From contig NC_049987.1 in assembly GCF_000003815.2 (NCBI RefSeq), positions 24,784,746 through 24,848,745 on the forward strand: a DNA stretch of 64,000 nt, given 5' to 3'. Made by a program: the position numbers and the translations under genes. The notes under the pieces were generated by a model. The model made no database searches, was not told the DNA's origin, and was given only the letters and a program-made list of their open reading frames with translations. Every line of letters begins with the position of its first letter. Within the stretch, counting starts at the first letter, position 1. The DNA comes from Branchiostoma floridae. Its lineage: Eukaryota > Chordata > Leptocardii > Amphioxiformes > Branchiostomatidae. Positions 60,540 through 64,000 of the stretch are shown piece after piece.

Positions 60540-62120
60540 GTGAGGCTGACTTTTACCTTCACTTTCACTTTGTTTTACCAGAAAAATATACTCAGGTCAA
60601 CACTAGACCTGCTTTTCAGGCAGTCCTGGACTTACATAAAAACAAAATTAAAATAACAATTTTACTTAACTTTTCCTTATTTCTGTTATTGCCTCCTTGA
60701 GGACCACTGTGGGTATTGTTATTGTTATTGTGTGTTCGCACTTGTGTCATACTTTGAGAGAGTAGTTCTTGATGATTGTCCAGAAATTCCAGTTTACAGT
60801 GACTGTCCCTCTAGCTTAACGTTTAGGTACCATATTCACGTGTTTACTCCTGTAACACAAGATCCTTTGGATGGATTTCTATGATTTTTGGTAGTTCTTA
60901 CATATACTTAGACAGTAGTTCTGGACATACACAAATGCCAGTATTTGGTCCCCCTAGCAGTATTTTTCTAGGTTCTGCAGCATTACAGGCTATGACCCAC
61001 TTACTGAAAGTGGTGGTATTGTCAATGTCTTCCCGGACAGATAGCACCTTATGGGAGGGAGATAGTTGGATTGATGAAGAGAAGAAGGGGTGGATCACTA
61101 ATATCTATTATGGCTGAGCTCGGGCTTTTGGAAATTCACTAAAACATATTTCACAGTGGTATGAAATATTCGATTTCTTTTTATCTTCTTCGTTATTTTA
61201 TGTCCAAAATGCTACCCAAATATATCAAGATAGATATGAAATCAGCGATTTTTTGTTATTGATAGAGTATTTTTATGTCTGAAATGCTGCTGAAATATAC
61301 CAAATTGAAAATATAGGTATGAAATCAGTGATTTCTTGTTATCTACATAGTTATTTTATGTCTTGAATGCTGTTTGAATAGACGATCATGATACATTTAG
61401 ATTGACTGACTTGAAACTGTGAAGTTTACAAGCCAAACACTGTAATAGGTCTTTAATGTCTGAAGAAAAATTAGGTCCATTTTTATGTAGCTGTGTCATT
61501 CTTAAAGATTTCCAACGGCATTATGCAACAAGATGTGGCTTCCATCATAGGATGTTTTGGCACAAAAAAGACCTGAATGTGGGAGCGTTGTCCTTTTATG
61601 TCAACATTTATTTGCCCTGTGCGATTTCAAAGCACTCGGAAAAGCTGTGTTATGGCTTGAAAAGCTGTGTTATGGCTTTAGCTCCAACTTTTGTCAGGCT
61701 CTTCGGAATTACAAATGGCCCTCCACGGCTCGAGGTGCTTTTCGTTTGGCATCAGCTAGAGGGTAGTAATGGTTATTTATGGCAGGGATGTAGGGTTTGT
61801 GGTTTGGGTGTTATCAATAGTTCCATATGGAACATCTTTTCCAGTTGGTCACAAACAGGACTGTCTCCAGTCCAGATTTATATTTTTTTCCCCTCTATTG
61901 GTTTTAGCTGTCAAATCTGTCATTTTAGCTTACGAAAATGCACTTTGACCATCAGTTACATGTCATGAAGTTCAGTAAAATTTTGTCACAACAAAAAATA
62001 AATTTTTCCTTAAAATCAGGGCAGGTGGACGAGGAAATGCATTCACTTTGATTTAGACCATGGCTTGATAAGCTCCCTTACAATCAGCAGAGAAGGATAT
62101 CAACGAATTGCATGCCTGGG

Positions 62121-62178
62121 AAGCTGGTGTGTTACGCCGAACGGCGGTTATACCGACTATATAGATACAGATACAGCC
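62121..62178 (+). repeat. Single unit of the 56-base minisatellite family
   Basis: GGAAGCTGGTGTGTTACGCC, GAACGGCGGTTATACCGACT and ATATAGATACAGATACAG match the array at 54220-54912, but with CpG-rich positions (ACGCCGAACGGCGG) that look ancestral to its ACACCAAAGGGCAG. Confidence 0.75.
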
Positions 62179-62907
62179 TGCTTCAAAATTCGATGACATC
62201 AATATCTTCTACAACGAATGTGGCCTTGCCATAAAAGACTATTGCATAAAAAGATAGATGAAGTATTTCGAGCCTTACACTTGGTACCATCATGACGAAT
62301 GGAAGAGTAGCATCCGTCATTAGGTGCTAGTTTATTGCCATTCATCGCCCCCATGTGTATTGTAGCCATGGAAACCATCTGTTTATTTCTGGGTAGCATC
62401 TGTTTTTCCGCATTTGCCAGATTATTGCGGCAATCATGTGGGCGTGTCTGTGGCCACATTCATTATGAAGCTGTCATGTGTGTTGTCAGAAGGCGATCTT
62501 TACTCGGTCGGCTGCCCGGCACTCAAAAAGGCGGTTTGTCGTCGCGAGTCTATCACAATTGGGGAGCCGGGCATTTCACGCATTGTAAGCATGATATTGT
62601 GATTGCGTTGCTGTTTCGAAATGAACGGTTTTTAGCACCTGCTGGGAGCCGCGGCTGTCAAATCACCCCCACGTACTCTGCTGACACAGTAGAGCGCCGG
62701 CGCGTTTTACGGCCCTGGAATTGACTCCGAACGTGATTCCAATGGCCATTAACTGGTGCTAGCTGTTGGGCTGGGCACGAATTACATTCATTATGTCACC
62801 CCAAAGCTGGGGTGTACCGTAAAAGGGGAAATGTTTGCGAAGGGAGAAAACAGAGTGTTCTTTTTGGTTTTAAGGTGACCGTCACAGCTGAGTTTTTTAT
62901 GCAGTTT

Positions 62908-63009
62908 TACTGTAAAAGAGGAAACGTTTGCAGAAGCTTTGGGTTTGTGTTGACGAGGTCACATAAATATGAACATAAAACCACCGCAAACATTTCTTCT
63001 TTTACAGTA
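62908..63009. mobile_element. Short TA-flanked MITE related to the palindromic family
   Basis: The ends TACTGTAAAAGAGGAAACG and ATTTCTTCTTTTACAGTA are inverted repeats of about 24 bases. The inside includes AACATAAAACCACCGCAAAC. Its right half is the first unit of the tandem repeat that follows (62971-63520). Confidence 0.7.
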
Positions 63010-63650
63010 TTCCAAAGAGCGTTGTGATAAGCGCAGCTATTGAGAAGCAAGTTTATAGATAAGGTTCATTATTTGCCTGGTTGTCACTGTGAAAACCTGA
63101 GCATAAAACAACTGCAAACATGTCTTCTTTTACGGTATTCCGAAGATCTAAAGCATTGTGATGAGCGCTGCTATTGAGAAGAGAGTTTATAGATAAAATG
63201 GGTTTTGCTGATAGGGCAGAAGGTTTCACTGTGGGTTCATAATATGTCTGGTTGTAACCGCGAAAAACATGAGCATAAAACTACTGCAAACATTTTCTCT
63301 TTTACGGTATTCCGAAGAGCATTGTGATGAGCGCAGCTATTGAGAAGGGAGTGGATAAATGGGTTTTGCTGTTAGGGCAGGAGTTTTGCCTGTGGGTTCA
63401 TTATGTGCTGGTTGTCACTGTCACCGTGAAAAATGTGAACATAAAACTACCGCAAACATTTTCTGTTTTACGGTATTCCGAAGAGCATTGTGATGAGCGC
63501 AGACATTGAAGATGTCTACCTACCTACAGACCCTAATTTTTTCAGGACTGAAACAGGAAACGCAACATTTTCTTTCCTGGGCTTAGATAAAATGGTTAGG
63601 GCAGGAGGGTTGTCTGTGGGTTCATTATGTGGCTGGTTATGTGAGTAATG
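62971..63650 (+). repeat. Tandem of a MITE-derived ~130-170-base unit, four copies plus a tail
   Basis: GAACATAAAACCACCGCAAA, CATTT-TTCTTTTACGGTATT, CCGAAGAGCATTGTGATGAG and CGCAGCTATTGAGAAG recur at 62971, 63100, 63271 and 63437. The last copy is interrupted by a Harbinger-like fragment (63510-63582) and resumes with AGATAAAATGG-TTAGGGCAGG. Confidence 0.87.
63510..63582. mobile_element. 3' fragment of the PIF/Harbinger-like MITE
   Basis: CCCTAATTTTTTCAGGACTG then AAACAGGAAACGCAAC and TTTCTTTCCTGGGC, followed by TTA, is the right end of the family at 10643-11031. It is embedded in the tandem repeat at 62971-63650, splitting one of its units. Confidence 0.75.
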
Positions 63651-63738
63651 TTCAGGCCATGGTGAGAGATGATAAGGTGTGAGCGAGTCTTTACCTGTGG
63701 CCTGATTACGTCCAGTTCATGATGAAGAGATCAATAGG

Positions 63739-63912
63739 TAATCTCCAAGCAGATCCTACGCTAGCATAAGATAGTATCAAAAGCTGGCAGAGGAGTGAAG
63801 CCAGCTTAGAAGTGTGTTTGGCTACCTGGGCAAATGTACACCTCTTGGCTGACTACAATCCTTGGCCAGTTTGGTACTATCTTATGCCATTGTAGGATCT
63901 GCTTGGAGATTA
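63739..63912. mobile_element. MULE-like MITE with 9-base target duplication
   Basis: The inverted ends begin TAATCTCCAAGCAGATCC and extend about 43 bases with only a few mismatches (continuing through GCATAAGATAGTA). Both sides are flanked by ATCAATAGG (63730-63738 and 63913-63921). A 9-base duplication fits Mutator-like elements. Length 174 bases, non-coding. Confidence 0.82.
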
Positions 63913-64000
63913 ATCAATAGGGCAGGAGGCTGTGTCTCTCAACAGATGGGGCAGATTGCATGGACAGTCTGACTGCTATGTCTCACATTGCCATCTTAAA

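Larger units (their letters stand above)
60540..64000 (+). other. Start of the dystrophin intron after exon equivalent 54
   Basis: No exon was found to the window end. 60550-61440 is AT-rich and unremarkable. 61480-61770 and 62290-62760 are high-complexity islands with long but unrecognised open frames. 62121-62178 is a single unit of the 56-base minisatellite family. From 62810 on there are MITE and tandem repeat sequences. Confidence 0.7.

Noticed and set aside
61456-61968. 170-codon open frame in the last intron
   Set aside because: No recognisable domain and no splice or start context; composition is intron-like. Kept only as a possible conserved non-coding island.
62335-62724. 129-codon open frame after exon 54
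   Set aside because: Does not resemble the expected next dystrophin exon and shows no known domain.

Overview
The window is animal nuclear DNA: long AT-rich introns, GT-AG splice sites, many non-autonomous transposons and tandem repeats, and two 100-base assembly gaps (3524-3623 and 32059-32158). It lies inside one large + strand gene. Eleven exons between 16609 and 60539 encode about 634 codons of a spectrin-repeat rod that aligns, exon by exon and phase by phase, with exons 43 to 54 of human dystrophin (end of rod repeat 16 to end of repeat 21). Neither end of the gene is present. I infer an amphioxus (Branchiostoma) or a close invertebrate deuterostome, with a single DMD/UTRN-type gene. 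The reasons are near-perfect exon-length identity with vertebrates, compact 0.6-18 kb introns, and repeat families (a palindromic TA-flanked MITE, CR1-like LINEs, tRNA-derived SINEs) that I associate with amphioxus. The species call is inference.

Layout. 1-16608 is the end of an upstream intron. It holds tandem repeats, a broken CR1-like LINE (2522-4248), a hAT-like MITE (539-902), a TA-flanked MITE (7759-7970), two PIF/Harbinger-like MITEs (10643-11031, 13059-13394), a SINE (14960-15235) and a tandem array ending about 35 bases before the first exon. Exons follow at 16609-16781, 19136-19286, 28522-28697, 46349-46496, 47333-47482, 48074-48265, 51755-51980, 53706-53908, 56015-56132, 58003-58214 and 60385-60539. 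60540-64000 is the next intron, with a MULE-like MITE at 63739-63912. The largest intron in view (28698-46348, 17.7 kb) is made largely of degenerate tandem arrays.

The most unusual property is that eight of the eleven exons are bordered by tandem partial copies of their own edge, always spanning the splice junction. The copies are a duplicated acceptor plus exon start (exons matching human 44, 45, 51, 52, 53, 54) or a duplicated exon end plus donor (46, 48, 53). Counts run from one copy to nine. Where I checked the frame (44, 45, 46, 53), reading into or through the copies soon meets a stop, so the intact exon remains the only evident productive choice. The region corresponds to the human DMD deletion hotspot (exons 45-55). 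Several GC-richer, high-complexity intronic islands are candidate regulatory or conserved non-coding sequence. No second protein-coding gene, RNA gene or CRISPR array could be supported.
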